Source: Penelope pileata (Eukaryota > Chordata > Aves > Galliformes > Cracidae). From it: a stretch of 64,000 nt of DNA. Shown here one piece after another: positions 49,501-62,100 of the stretch (positions are counted from its first letter, which is position 1; each line of letters opens with the position of its first letter). The stretch covers positions 1,261,426 to 1,325,425 of the forward strand of contig WBMW01003969.1 in the NCBI GenBank assembly GCA_013396635.1, in the 5' to 3' direction. The notes beneath the pieces are model-generated. The model was not told the origin of the DNA, did no database searches, and saw nothing but the letters and a program-made list of their open reading frames with translations. The position numbers and the translations under genes were made by a program.

Positions 49501-51124
49501 AGGAAAGAAGTAAACAAAATTAAGACTTTCATGCAATTTCTTCTACAGGATAGGCTAAACACAAAGGGATGAACCTTCAAGAAACCTGTATTCTACAGAA
49601 AATGTGGAAAAGATGGAGATCCCCAAATTAATTCCAACTCTCCCTCTGTTTCTGATTATGGTTTTTAATTTGCTTGTACTGATTCCTCCCCTAGTCTTGT
49701 GAACTTAATATTCTCAATATTCAGCACTAACACCTAACAAAATGTTAAGGGATTTGAGACTTAACATCTGGTTTTGGCACAGCTAATGACATTTTTCAGG
49801 CTAAAAATCAACTTCACGTGTTATTTTTGTTGTTTGAAGCAAGCATTCAGCACACATATGCACTCCCGTGTCTCTTTGTGCATAATATGAAGATAGAGCA
49901 TTGCAGGAGTTGCCACAATAAGAAATAAGGAAAGAGGTAAAAACACTTGACAGCTTAATCATATTAGCAAACTACTGTTCTTGAAACTATAGTTCTCTGA
50001 AAGTTTAGAGGGTCAAGTTTAACCAAATTTTGTGGCTTTCCAACAAGGGAGAACAATATTTATGTAAGATGTTATCTTCTGAAAGCAGAGACAAGAGCTG
50101 GCCCTGGCTGGCACGTCCCAGCGCATTGTTTATGATGTCATGGACACCAGCTGTCCATCCTGTCGCTCTGATGGAGGTCATCACACCCATCATAGGCACA
50201 GCAAAGGATAACATGTGCCTCCAGCTCCTCCAGGCCCTTTCGCAGCCTTGTAATTTTAGCACTGGACCCACTCTCCTCTTATCATGTCTGGCATGTAGAC
50301 ACATTTTGCCCTCTGCTCGGCAGGTTGTTGCTGCCAGGAAAGTGGCAGAGGAGACTGCCACTTGGCCAAGGCTCTCCCCAGAGCCTCGTGTTTTCCCTCT
50401 GTGGCTACATCTGGATCGCTGCTCTGCAGCTGCAGAGCTTTGCAGCACCAGGAAAGCTCCCCAGGAAGGAAGCTAATTAAGACGTGCAGTACACACTAAT
50501 AGCAACAGCAGGAAATGAAGTGAAGAATGTGTGAGAAATAACAAAGCCCTTTAGGATTTTATTTTTCATTAACTGCTAGACAAATTGTCTATCTGTTGAC
50601 ATATAGCTTCTTAATACACGTTCATGCATTAGCTCTAGGTAGGTGAGACTGGAAGACATTTTCTTTTCAAAAGGAAAAAGATACCAAGAATTCAGCACTG
50701 CTGAAGTGATCTTTAGAAGCTGTCAGAGGCTATCAATGGCTGGAAAAGACGAAAGCCCATTCCTGTGCCCTCCCTACAGAGAGCAGGTTTCTGACAGTGT
50801 GCTCTCGAGCCACCTCAGGGCCTGGGGCAGCAGATATGCTCCATGGGAGATGGCACAGATGCCCATGGAAACCTGTGTCATTTTTAAAATGCTTCACTCC
50901 AATGGCTGGGGGCTATGAGGAGGCTGAGCACCGCTGGGAAGTCCAAAGTGGTTAATGTAAAACACACAGGCAAAAAACTACTAAGTTATATGCCATCTCT
51001 TTAATTGGCCCTTCAGAGCAGGGACAGGGCCAAAGGAACGGATGTTTTCCAGAGGTATTTTTCCACTAGAAACATTGCAGGACCCCATGAACATCTACTT
51101 TTTGTATGTGCAACAAGTGTGGTG

Positions 51125-51277
51125 GGCCTTTCCCTGGAGGAGTTCAAGGCCAGGTTGGATGAGGCCCTGGGCAGCCTGCTCCAGTGAGTGGCAGCCCTGC
51201 CCACAGTAGAGGGTTGGAACTGGATGGTCTTTGAGGTCCCTTCCAACCCAAACCATTCTATGATTCTATGAAGGTCT
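51125..51277 (+). mobile_element. CR1 LINE 3' tail
   Basis: CCTTTCCCTGGAGGAGTTCA, AAGGCCAGGTTGGATGAGGC, GGTTGGAACTGGATGGTCTT and CATTCTATGATTCTATGA make up about 150 bp of CR1 3' UTR with intact terminal octamers. Plus strand, antisense to the gene. It is of the same type as the copies at 1307 and 36625. Confidence 0.93.
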
Positions 51278-54200
51278 TCCAGACGATCTGGAACAGTGTT
51301 TCCCAGTCCAGAAGTGGTACTGCAGGCAGAACTGCCATTCTATTCCTGTTTCTGCTGCTGCCTGGTGTCATTAACCAGCACGACTGGGCTTCAGCAGACA
51401 TCTCTTTTCTTACGATGCAACTGAAAATGTAGAAGTTTAAAAAAAGGAGGAAAAAAAAGACAAAAGGACTATAGGAGAAAGGAAACATTAAAATGAATGA
51501 AAAATATCAGCAAGATGAAACAGTTTGTGAATAGATACTGTTCTCTGCCCAGGAAACGTGGAGGTCATCATCAGTGTTGGTTTTGTAACAGAAACAACTC
51601 TAGCAGCACAGTAACAGAATAACATCAGCTTTGAGGCAGAAACCAAAATTAAGTGTAGAAGTAGCAGAACAAGACAGAACAGCACCCAGGACTGAAAAAC
51701 ACGTATTCAAGCACAAGCACAGTTCAGGAGAGCTGGAGGTAAAGGGGAGGGCCAAAGAGCACTGTGTGCTGAAAGCACATGTAAAACACAGCAGGTGAGT
51801 CCCCACTCTGTTCACTGTGAGGATGGACAACAAAGAGGATTTTGCAGGAGAAATGCTTGAAGTCCACGAGTCGACAATGGATAGAGACAGAAGTTTTGTT
51901 ATCAGATCAAGAGAGTCTGTCCATCTTACTTAGGTACCTCATTGGCCCTTGCAATTCTTGTACCTAGCAGGCAGCATTTCAAAAATGCCCCATACAGATT
52001 TCAAAATGATATGTATGTTTTTAGAAGATTCAGGAAATGATCTTATTCACCAAGGTTGTGTGCTTAAGCTGGCTGGACTGGAAGCCACCTATAAATAACC
52101 CTTGAGAGTTATTTTTGCAAAATAAAATCTAGGAAATTCAGATGTTATTAATAATTCAGTGGGTGGGGATGATATTTCTGATTGTGACAATTTCTGGTTC
52201 AACAGCCCCTGAAACCATAAGAGATTATCATAGTTTAGATGTGGTTTTGATGAGTAGAAAGATTGGTTATAGCATAGAAATCTGAATAACTTAATTATGA
52301 GTTCATGTGGGTGAAAGTAGGCAGAAGGACAAGCAACAGAAGACCTGTAACTAAAACTGTCAGTTTCCAAAAAGCATTTTTTCATAACCTATGGCGGTGT
52401 CTAAATTTATGTACCAGCTCTCACCACAGGTCTCATGACTGTCTGGGCTGGAGGATGACTCAAAGGTGACAGAGCTCCCACCCACCTCTGCATGCAGGCT
52501 TCCTCTTTGTGGCACCCACTCAAGATGAACTTCTAGTGTAGGAGGAACGTGCTCCCCGATGCAGAAAGCAGAAAGCAATCCTGCATCGACTTGTCCAGAC
52601 ATAGCCTAAGGGAGGTGAGCGATTAAAAAAGGTCTAGAGAGCTGAGGAGCACAGCTAATCTGAGCTAGGGGAACCCGGTATTTAATTTCAAAGGTGACAA
52701 TGCCAGCTCGATTTTGTATCCTGAAGATGGAGGAAAATCTTAGAGAATATGCATGAAAAATCACTTCATGAAGGATGCCAGAAGCTAACAGAGAACTTAA
52801 AAGAAATGACTTCAAGGTTAAGAAAAATGGAAAAACAAACTGATTGCCAAGAGTCATGCTAATTTACTTTTTACATAGGATATTAAAACAAATGGCAAAA
52901 AGTTGCTTATTTATATAACTAATAAAGAAAACATTTAGCTGTTGTGTAGAAAAGGTGGGACAGAGATTAAAAACGGTGTATATAAGAGTCCTGAGATAGT
53001 TAAGTTCATAGTCTAGCAGCAGTACAAGATGCAAATACACTGACTACAGTGAAGATAATTCTTGACTGGCTATGAAAGGGATGGTATATTAGCCGGTTGT
53101 CCAAAATAGCTGGAGCCTGATCAAGAAGAAAGACTGCCCTATGTCTTACTAATAAAGATAAATACATATTTAGAGTAACAATCTGCACTGAGAACTGATG
53201 ACACAGAAATCCCAGATCTGTGGCTACAGCTTTCGTTTGGGCTATATCAGTCTCATCTGGAAAGCACAAAAGTTTTTGTCAGCAACACTTTGAGAACAGA
53301 ATGGGAAGGGTGGTGCATTGTCTGTATGTTTATATAAGCTAGAGAGATTGCAAATGGCAAAAGCAGTGAAAACAATGCACCGAGAAGACGGATGTATTCC
53401 AGAAATGTGCAACAGACACCCAAAGTTTCCCTTAATGAATGGCATCACATTTGAATGTTTAATCTCCTTCTCCCTTCTGACTGCTAATACTCTTAGCTTT
53501 GCTGACTGGCATCGTAGTTATTTGAAGTTATTTAAATTATTTTACTTTGTATGTACGTGACAACACTTTGAATTAGGAAGTTTTATCCACGGATTGACGT
53601 GAAAGTAGTCGTAAGTGTATAGGTTCTTACTGAGGTCCTTCTTGCAGCTCACAACACAACTTCTGCATGTTTAAGTTAGAATGCAAAACATGGGAACAGT
53701 ATTTTATATTCCATTCATGTAAACATTTGATATCAGAAATTATTCTGGAATGTTCTACCATCTTTTATGCAAGAGGAAATCAAGTAGCGCCAACTTTTTA
53801 GAAACCATGAAGGTGCAGGAACGAGAGTCTTAAAACAATGTAATTACAAAATTTGAAAACGCATATCAGTAAAGCTTTTCAATAGAAATTAGCTGAACAC
53901 CTCTTAGAGCTTACATTACTGCCAGCTTTACAAGGTTCTTATTCCATTTATATCTGACACACAAAGGGAGAGAGAGCAGAAAAGAAATCAATTCAGATGT
54001 TAATGGAAATAATTCTCAACTCATTAGTGTTACACCTACTTACTAGTGGGATGAATTTGCTCCTCTGAGATTTAGTAAGTCAGCTTTTCTAAAATCATCT
54101 ACAGTTTCATTTTATCCACCTCTAAAAAGCCTATATTTTTATTAGCATTAAATGATACTAGCAAGGCTAAAAATTTTGATGGTCCTTAAAAACAGATCAT

Positions 54201-55224
54201 ACAGGGTTTTTTTGATAGGACACCAAACAAACCTTACTGTCTAATGCTCCCTTGTTTAGAAGGACATCATAAAAGGGACTGTGAAAGGTGCAGATTATGC
54301 TCCATGGAGGCTACATATCTGTGAATGAGAAGTCAGGCTTCAAGGCTGAGTTCATTACGGGAGTCTCATAGGGATCCATCTGTCCTACAGCTGCAGAAGG
54401 TCACAAACAGGTTGAGGAGGGAGCAAATGTAGACAAGAAGTAGGGACTTTTCATGAACATAGTGATATTTGGAATTAATCTGGGAATTTCTATATTGAGA
54501 AACAAAAATCCCAAATCTGTCATCCAGAAGGAATGTCAGACTGTGGGCCACAGCCCTACGAAAATGTTGAACAATCTCAAAGTGAAGCAAGGCTATAGGC
54601 TGAGCTGTGAGAAAGGCAGACTGGCTCTCTGCATCTCCCCCTGGAACACCTGGCCTTCAGGTTAACTCAACACACACATACAGACACGGGTGTGCTAACT
54701 CTTAACCATCTGCATGCATCTGGTGGCTGTCTGTGGGTTACTCTCAGCAAAAGAAATAGTTATGTTGTTAAGGACAAATTCTGCTGGGAAGATGGGTCTC
54801 TGTGGCACTGTGCAATGAGCCAGCTGGGATCCTGGCAAATGTGCTTGGGTACCCCTGTATGGGGCAAGCTGTTTAAAGGTGACTGGTAGATTCAGTGCTA
54901 CAGTACAAAGCCACTACATGTGGAGATCTGCACTGCAAAGCTAATTCTGGCATGAAAAATCATTGTTTTAATTAAGAAATGCATTTGGCTTTGGATTACT
55001 TTTTTTCCTTTTGGCTGCACTCTTTCCAAACACTGGCTCACAAGATTTCTTTTCCCCTGGGTCTCGAGGGAGTCTTCTGGATCCACACTGAGACCATCAG
55101 GTCTGCCCGTTCTCCTCCTCCCTCCTTCTCCAAGATCTCTTTTCCACCTTTTCCTCTTTCTGACTGTGAAGAACAGGAGAAGATTCCCATTACCCTGCTT
55201 CGCTGCTCTGTAAAAAGACTTTTA

Positions 55225-55400
55225 AAACTCCTAATATTACTTAATCACAGCTTTCAGTGCCCCTGCTGCCATAAAACATTATAACAATGGGCTGGCACTT
55301 CATCAACTGTAATGTGCTGATATTACAGTCACAGCCGCGCTCCACATAATTGCCCTGTTCCACCACAGACTCAAAAGGCTGCTTAATGTTGGGGAATGCC
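55225..55400. promoter_or_regulatory. Candidate conserved non-coding element with inverted repeat (unproven)
   Basis: A non-repetitive stretch containing a perfect 8-bp inverted repeat, ACTGTAAT (55306-55313) and ATTACAGT (55322-55329), around an 8-bp spacer. AT-rich words CATAAAACATTATAACAATG lie upstream. Spaced TAAT palindromes are bound by paired-class homeodomain dimers with much shorter spacers, so the site type is uncertain. The role is inferred only. Confidence 0.25.
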
Positions 55401-57589
55401 TCTCTGCCCTGGGCCTGCAGGCAGAGCTTCTGGTCTAACAGCTCTGCTTTCTGTAGTTACACTTTCTGGCCGTCCAAATAGGATTCGGACCTCCACGTTC
55501 TTGGCACACCATTGCCCTCAAATTTCATTCCTGCACACTTAAAGCTATTAGGACACACTATATACCTCATTATTCTCAATTTTATACATAGCAGCACTAT
55601 ACTTACAACTTCCAAGCAGAGATAATAGCAGATATTAAGAATGAAGGAGCTAGCTTGAAGACAGTGAAATAAAAGAAATCTAGTTAGGACTTTGATTCCT
55701 TACAGGTCCTACACACTTCCCAGCAAGAGCAGGGCTGCAGACCATATGGATTATTAGTAAGATGTTTATTTCTGGGCAGAAAGTACCTTGAGAATCAGTT
55801 TATGTTGTGTTTATTTTTTTCTGTAGACAAATTAAAACATAAATTATCAGCCCAAATGACTTCTACTGGAGATGAAGGATGGCAACAAAATGAGAAAAAA
55901 AAAGGCGTAAACTCTCCCTGACAACATATTGTGGGTGACTCATTCTGTAGAAGTCACCACTGTGAGCTGCAAATATCTATAACTCATACTGTTGGAGCTT
56001 GAGACAGGAAAAAGCCTCTCTGCAGGGAGCTCTCAGGCACAGCAGGCATGCAAGCACCCTTGCTGGACACTTAAGGAGCAAAGAATAAAAAATACACACT
56101 GTACCTCTGGACAACACATACAGTGCTGAGATGCAGACTTTCTAAAACACTGCAGGGAACAGAAACATTCTGGTATCTTCCTCTAGTATTCTGGGGCACT
56201 GCTTTCTGACACCACAGTCTTGCTTTCGAAGTTGCCCTCACAGGCACAGAAACTCAGCATCCTCAAGCCACCAGCTTGTTTTCTGGTACTATGGCTGCTG
56301 TAGCAAAGGCGAGAGCCTTGTTTGGTCTGTGGGAGCAGCTGGGGACATTAGAGCCTGTCATTAGAGATGGACTCTGGGCTGGAATTTGTTCTGTCCACAG
56401 TGCACAGCTTTGGGCAAAAGGCAAAATCCCACGCGCTTTGGCCGATCGGCTCACACAAGTGAAAGGCTACTGTGTGATTTAAGCTTTGCTTATTCTGCAC
56501 ATTTTGCCAAGATTTTGAAAACCACTTAATGGACTTGGACGGACTCAAGGAGTGTTTTAGATGGAAGTACTACTTGTTTAATGGATTTATTTTATAAACA
56601 TTGGCATTGAGACTTTCAAAAATTCATTGAGATTTGGCCTGCTGATTCCTCTTAATTTTTAATGTAAAGTAACATCTGAACCTGGCAACAGTGAGATAAC
56701 TATAAAACTCCAATAACTGCATAAGCACATTTCATATTTGGAAAAAGGCCTCCATCCATTGGGACATGGATGAAATAAGTGGCTGATGTTTACATCTGGA
56801 GGAGCATTTCCCTTTGGCTTTACAAACCATGGCACATGTATTACACCCATGTCATCCAAGTGTCTCATTCCAAATTTATGTAGATAAATTACGTGTGCAG
56901 AGTCATATAAACATATGCATAAATGTATACAGCTTTACTTATTTTATATTTGTGTGTGCCTGTATATGAATGTATATGCATACACACATTCCTGTGCGCG
57001 TTTTTCTCCCTTGGTGTTGGGTGCCTGGTTTTTGGCATTTCTTTAGAAACTTCCAATATTGATCTTCTGACTTTACACAGTCGTGCCTCTTACTCCTCCA
57101 CGGCCACCTGGGACATGCTAGTGCATTGAGAACCTCAGTGAGACAGCACTGCACTTGCTCCCAATGGGCTGCTCTGCGGAGGCTTTGAGCCCTCCATCCT
57201 ACAGGAGCAGTAATTAAAGAGAACAGATACTTAGGGGTGGGAGAGGGATAGGGATGCTGCACAGTATATATAGGCAGAGCAAGCACTTGCAGCCTGCAGG
57301 CAAAACCAGAGCTGTGGAAAGATGGCAGAGTGCAACCATGGCTTGCTGGCAGAGGTCCCATATTCAGTCCTTCCGCCACACCACACCCTCAGGGACTTGA
57401 AAGAAAAGGGAAAAAGGCTGAAATCTGGAAGAAATGCTAGTTGTCTGCTTGAATCACAACAAACTGAAAAGGTCTTTACACGCTCAGAACAGAAGAAAAC
57501 TAGTCATTAACTTATGGGCAGCAGCTGGTTTCCCAATAACAGCTCCTACACATTCTGGTTTTAATATCATTGTTCTTGTCAACTGTGGG

Positions 57590-57725
57590 AATGCAAAGTA
57601 TATTAATGATGGTTTATTCCAAATTGGTCATTGTCGGAGTTAATAATTAGGTAGTCAGGCACTAATTATCTCTGTTTTGTCTCAAGTCATTAACTAAGAA
57701 ATCTGGAAAAATAATGTGGGAGGCG
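57590..57725. promoter_or_regulatory. Candidate conserved non-coding element (unproven)
   Basis: A cluster of homeodomain-core words (TATTAATGAT, GTTAATAATTAG, ACTAATTATC, CATTAACTAA) lies within about 120 bp, with a CATTGTC SOX-like word. It is free of recognisable repeats. Clustering beyond AT-rich expectation has not been tested. Confidence 0.2.
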
Positions 57726-58224
57726 AGCATCAGAGCTGCATGCAGTAGGGCTGGGGTGGGCTCTGCTGTGCCTGAACATGAGATTCTTTGCCCCAGAGAG
57801 TGGCACCGGCCTACACCAATGCTGCTGGGTAGCTCTGGGATTGTCAAGCATTCAGTGAGGAATGGCAGCATCTTGAAAAAATTGGCATGAATGTAGTACC
57901 CATCAGTTCTTTGCAGCTCTGTTTCATCCGTATAGGATCCCCAAAGGTGCTCAGAGAGCAGAGCAGCTCCAACAGGACACCATGAGGGCACCCCAAACTC
58001 TTTCCCTGAGGAGCCTCTAGATGGATGGGTACAAGCAGAAGAGCATATGGCAGTGGGAAGAGGTGGCAGGACGGCTCTGCTCAGAGGATGTGAGGTCCAA
58101 GTGTTTACACTGAAAGAAGTCTCGCGTGAAAATGACTTATGCAAGGTGCTCAGGACAAAGAATTATCTCTCCCAGAGACTTCAAACACAACTTTAACTGT
58201 GAAAGACAGGCTTGTGGCCAGTCA

Positions 58225-58600
58225 CAGGTGAGGCTCCCTAGGGCTCCATTTTAGGGCCAGTTCTCCTAATGTTATAAATTATCTGGACACAGGACTCAAG
58301 TGCATACCAAGTAAGTTTGCAGATGAGACTAGATTATGAGGAGCTGCTGACTCCCTTGAGTGGAGAGGCCTTGCCTCTCAAGAGGAAAAGGCACTTCACC
58401 AGAGGGTGGTCAGGCCCTGGCACAGGCTGCCCAGGGCAGTGGTCACGGCCCCAGGCTGCCGAAGTTCAAGGAGCATTTCGACAACGCTCTCAGACATACA
58501 GGGTTCGAATGTTGGATGGTCCTGTGTGGAGCCAGGAGTTGGACTCGGTGATCCTTGTGGGTTCCTTCCTACTCAGGATATTCTGTGATTGTAAGACATC
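58225..58600 (+). mobile_element. CR1 LINE 3' fragment with internal deletion
   Basis: GTGAGGCTCCCTAGGGCTCC, TAAATTATCTGGACACAGGA and AGTAAGTTTGCAGATGAGAC match the CR1 reverse-transcriptase region. The sequence then jumps to AGAGGGTGGTCAGGCCCTGG and a 3' UTR with GGACTCGGTGATCCTTGTGG and ATATTCTGTGATTGTAAG. Hundreds of bases of ORF2 are missing in between, so this copy carries an internal deletion. It lies about 450 bp from the donor side of the 96-nt exon, antisense to the gene. Confidence 0.85.
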
Positions 58601-59055
58601 CTGCTAAAACAACCCTGCAGATCTTACAAAACAAACCACTCACATGGCACTCCCAGAGTCCTCCAAAGGGCTCTGTTTCTGAGGCACACTTGAGCAGTGG
58701 AGCTACTTCCCACCTGCTGGCAGCCCCTGCCTCTCCTTGGGTGCATACAAGATGCGCGCCTGTGATCTCCTCCCCCATTTCCCACATGCATTGGAGAGAT
58801 TACACCAGAATGCCAGGTGGGAAGACTTCAGCAGTTCCTGGCATACATTTTGCTGGCTGCTTCAAATTGAACTGACCAAGGTAAGAGTGTATTCTTTTTG
58901 CCTCAGGGTGAAGCACCACAATTTCCCTTTTCAGTTATTCTGGTATATTTTGTTCCATTCATTCAAGGTTTTCCAAGGTTATCCTCTCCTTGTTAGCGCA
59001 AAAATAAACGTGGGACATTCGCAGAAACACACACCTCCACCTGGCACGGGCTTAC

Positions 59056-59151
59056 CTCAACATAGAGGATAGGGAAAATGCCAATCTTGTCGCCTAGCAT
59101 TCCTTCTGCCCAGTTGTCATCTACCCTCCTGATGACCGTCAAGATTTCATC
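59056..59151 (-). CDS. SH3RF3: SH3RF3 exon: C-terminal half of SH3 domain 2
   Basis: This 96-nt exon encodes 32 residues, DEILTVIRRVDDNWAEG followed by a segment containing GDKIGIFP and ending YVE. It supplies the distal strands of an SH3 fold: the conserved Trp of DDNWAEG (ligand-binding groove), the GIFP turn and the final Tyr-Val. The first half of the domain (ALYDF motif and RT loop) must be on an upstream exon past the right edge, so an intron interrupts the domain. The acceptor reads TGATTTTAG|GAT and the donor GAG|GTAAGC. Both ends are phase 0, so the exon is symmetric. SH3 domains of POSH proteins bind proline-rich partners in kinase scaffolding. The match to the POSH family is near-exact from memory; SH3RF1 and SH3RF3 are close here, and the paralogue call rests on the other exons. 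Confidence 0.95.
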
Positions 59152-62100
59152 CTAAAATCAGAGAGAGACAAAATACATCATCAGATTTTTTCCACTAGAA
59201 AGATGCCAGTTTTTTAAGTTATCTACACAGCAGCTTAGGGAGACAGTAAATGAAGAAGGCCATAAGCCACGTAGAAATGTTTGCAGACCTGGGCCCAGCA
59301 TCCAACCCCATGCATTCCAGCCACGGTGCACTAAAGTGCTCTGAAGCTCATGTCTGCTGCCAGCAGCTCTGGGAATAGGTAACTCCTGTCTTCCCTGCAG
59401 GGACAGTGAGAGTATCTGTCACAGGAGGTTGTTTTTAACCCAAAGGATAAAACCCTTCAGCATAAAGCTGTGCATCCCAGAGTCCATCATGGCACTTGGC
59501 TGCTCCAGAAGAAAATCCAATGGGAAGTCCCAGCAGAGTGCAGGGAGACCTGGACACCCTTCCAGCAAGGAACACAAAGTATAGCACAAGGTGTTCGGCA
59601 ACTAATCCACACTGCTGACACACTGAATGTCAGCTTTCCTTTAAAAATTAAATCAGGAAATGAAAGTGCAAAGCAGGTAAAAGGCAAGGATAACAATAAA
59701 AAATGAGCTGCATTCAACTGTTGGACCAGCTTCAGTTTAGATACAAGTTAGTTTCGTAAAGCCAACGGCATGGTAATACCATAGTTAATCTAAGCTATCT
59801 TGCAAAAAATCGCATCTGGGGATGAACTTTTTTGTGATAATAAAGCAGGAGATTAAGAAAAGTGTAGGTAAATAAGATTCATACTGTTCCAAGTTCCTTT
59901 TGATAGATTATAACCTAAAACACACCAGTCCTTACAAAAGCTCATATGATTAGAAACAAGTTTGAGCAGCTTAGCTCATTGCTAGACCTGTGCTGTCACA
60001 GCTCTGTGCTGGGTTTGCCACCCCTAGCCAGGCTCTGACCCAGCATGGTTTGTTACAGCTGCTGCCGAAGGCAGCCCTCTCTGCAGGGCACCACCTGCAT
60101 GCTCAGATCCTACTGAGGGTTTCCTGCAACCACAGGAAAGGAGTGGGCTGAGAGAAGCTGTGAAGCCAAGTTTGCCAATATGTCACTCCTCCTCTCATGG
60201 CATCCAAGCTTCCTCTGTTCCTGTGCAGAAATTTGTAAGAAAGAAGAAAACAGCTTCCTCCAGAAAGCTGAGACAGAGTTCCTTGTATTTCTCACTTTAT
60301 TTTCACCACTCACTCTAGGAAAACAAAAGCAGACATATGCATAATGATATACAACCCTTCGTGTAACAAGCTAACCATGTTAACTGCTCAGGTGAGAGGA
60401 GATGTATTTTTTTGCAGATAGATCTCAAATAGGAAAAACCTGATTTCTAATCCAGGCTGTTCAGACCACTGATTAAAGTTTATAGAAAATGATCAGACCA
60501 GGGATGTGACGTACTCTGCAGCTATGAGCGTGTGCTTTGTGAACATGTGCACTTTCAAATAGTTTAAATGTTTCCTTCGAATTATTCATCTGAACGATCC
60601 ATTAGGGGAAAGCTAAGAGAAACAGACACAGACTGAATCTTTCAGCTATTTATTACTGCTGGAAGGATGCAAAAAGAATTTGTGCATTTAATTTCCTCAA
60701 GAAAAGGATAGCATTCCCTTCCAATGCTGCATCTGCACAGACCATTTTTGATCTGTGTAAAGAACTGACAGTTATATGTCTCTGCAATGTTTCCACATGC
60801 TCTTACAAAAGACCAATTATAATACATTTAGCATCTAGGTAAAGAGGGTAAATGAGGAAAAGAAAAGACTACACTGCTTCAAGAACCTGCTATGAGTGTT
60901 CCTACTTCCTGTATTTCTTCACCTATTTTCTTTGTGTGACTTTTTATAAAACCCAAAGTGTGATGAGCCTACACATAGGCTATATGTGTATGTATACATC
61001 CAGATATGTTCTATGTTGTATATACGCACAAGCACACGTAATATAAGAAATGGAGAAACAACTTTTTAACTGTAAAACCCCTGAAGACTTTGACTAGACT
61101 TCACGCAAGAGGAGCTGTGCAGCGTCTATCCCTGGAGCAGGCTGGACAGGCACATGGCAGGAGAGGTGGATCCTCCGCAGGTCCTGCTCAAGGACAGGGA
61201 ACAGGTGACCTTTGAAGATCCCTTCCAGTTTTACTTTCTATGGAGTCATGAAATCTGGAAGCATTTCCATTCACTGATTTCATTCTGGCTTTGCCAAGTT
61301 TGGCTGTCGAATGTGGTCACATGAGAAAATGAGATTGCTGCACGCAATGAGATATGCTGACTTTTAAAATGCGCATCTTTGTGGGAGAGCAAAGTGCAAA
61401 TCCTTGAGAATGCTTTCCATTACAGAATTCATTTTCAGAAGGGTGTTGAAAATCTCCAGGAATTACAGCAAAGCCTGAAACATCTCTTGACATTCTTTAT
61501 TAATAGAAAGCTTCTTTGAATTCACAGCCCACGACATCATTCTACACGCTGGGCTGGAAAAAGCTTCAACATGAACTATTTTAATGTCTTAAATTAGTTG
61601 GATAGCTGTGATGCCTATAAATTCCTAGAAAGGTTCCCAAAAGAATCATGAATAGTAAAGAGCCACAGATCTCTTGGCATAGCACTTAAACTTTCTGAAC
61701 TTCACTATTTCACATACACTAAATTGATTTCCAGGCAGCATTAAGGGAATCTGAGCTTGAAGTCATTTCAAAAACCAATGGTATCAGTTGTACATTGACA
61801 AAGACACCTTGGGCTCTTTCTATGCCAGTTGCTAAAGTCTCTAATTATTTGCTCCCCTGTTACCTGCTGAAGCCTCTCCCTATTCACCAGCACCTGGCAG
61901 CCCTGTTCCAGGTGCGTGGGACTTGCACTTTCAGTTTATAACCACTATCAGAAAATAAGTCAGAGATAAATCACTCAAAAAGCAGTCCAATTGATGGCAA
62001 AATGAAGCCTTTTGCTGAAAAAATGACACAAAACTGTGTCCAATAACAGTCATGAGTCACAGCCTGATTTTTACTCGAGTCATTAATGGCCATTAACAAA

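Larger units (their letters stand above)
35703..59055 (-). other. SH3RF3: SH3RF3 intron (23.4 kb)
   Basis: This is the largest intron, phase 0, with borders GTAAGC..CACCCAG. At its 3' end is the polypurine (plus strand) tract at 35709-36035. Moving right it contains the nested CR1 pair at 36625-37682, an old repeat fragment near 43423, a CR1 tail at 51125-51277, two candidate conserved stretches (55225-55400 and 57590-57725) and a CR1 at 58225-58600. The intervals 37700-43400, 43500-51100 and 51300-55200 hold no family I can name. Confidence 0.85.

Noticed and set aside
50005..50476. Opposed ~148-codon open frames on both strands
   Set aside because: Neither resembles a known family. Opposing open frames of similar length in a moderately GC-rich intronic patch are common by chance.
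52979..52986. TATATAAG, a good TATA-box match
   Set aside because: No initiator, CpG-rich or LTR context is seen and no gene starts nearby; isolated TATA words are frequent in AT-rich introns.
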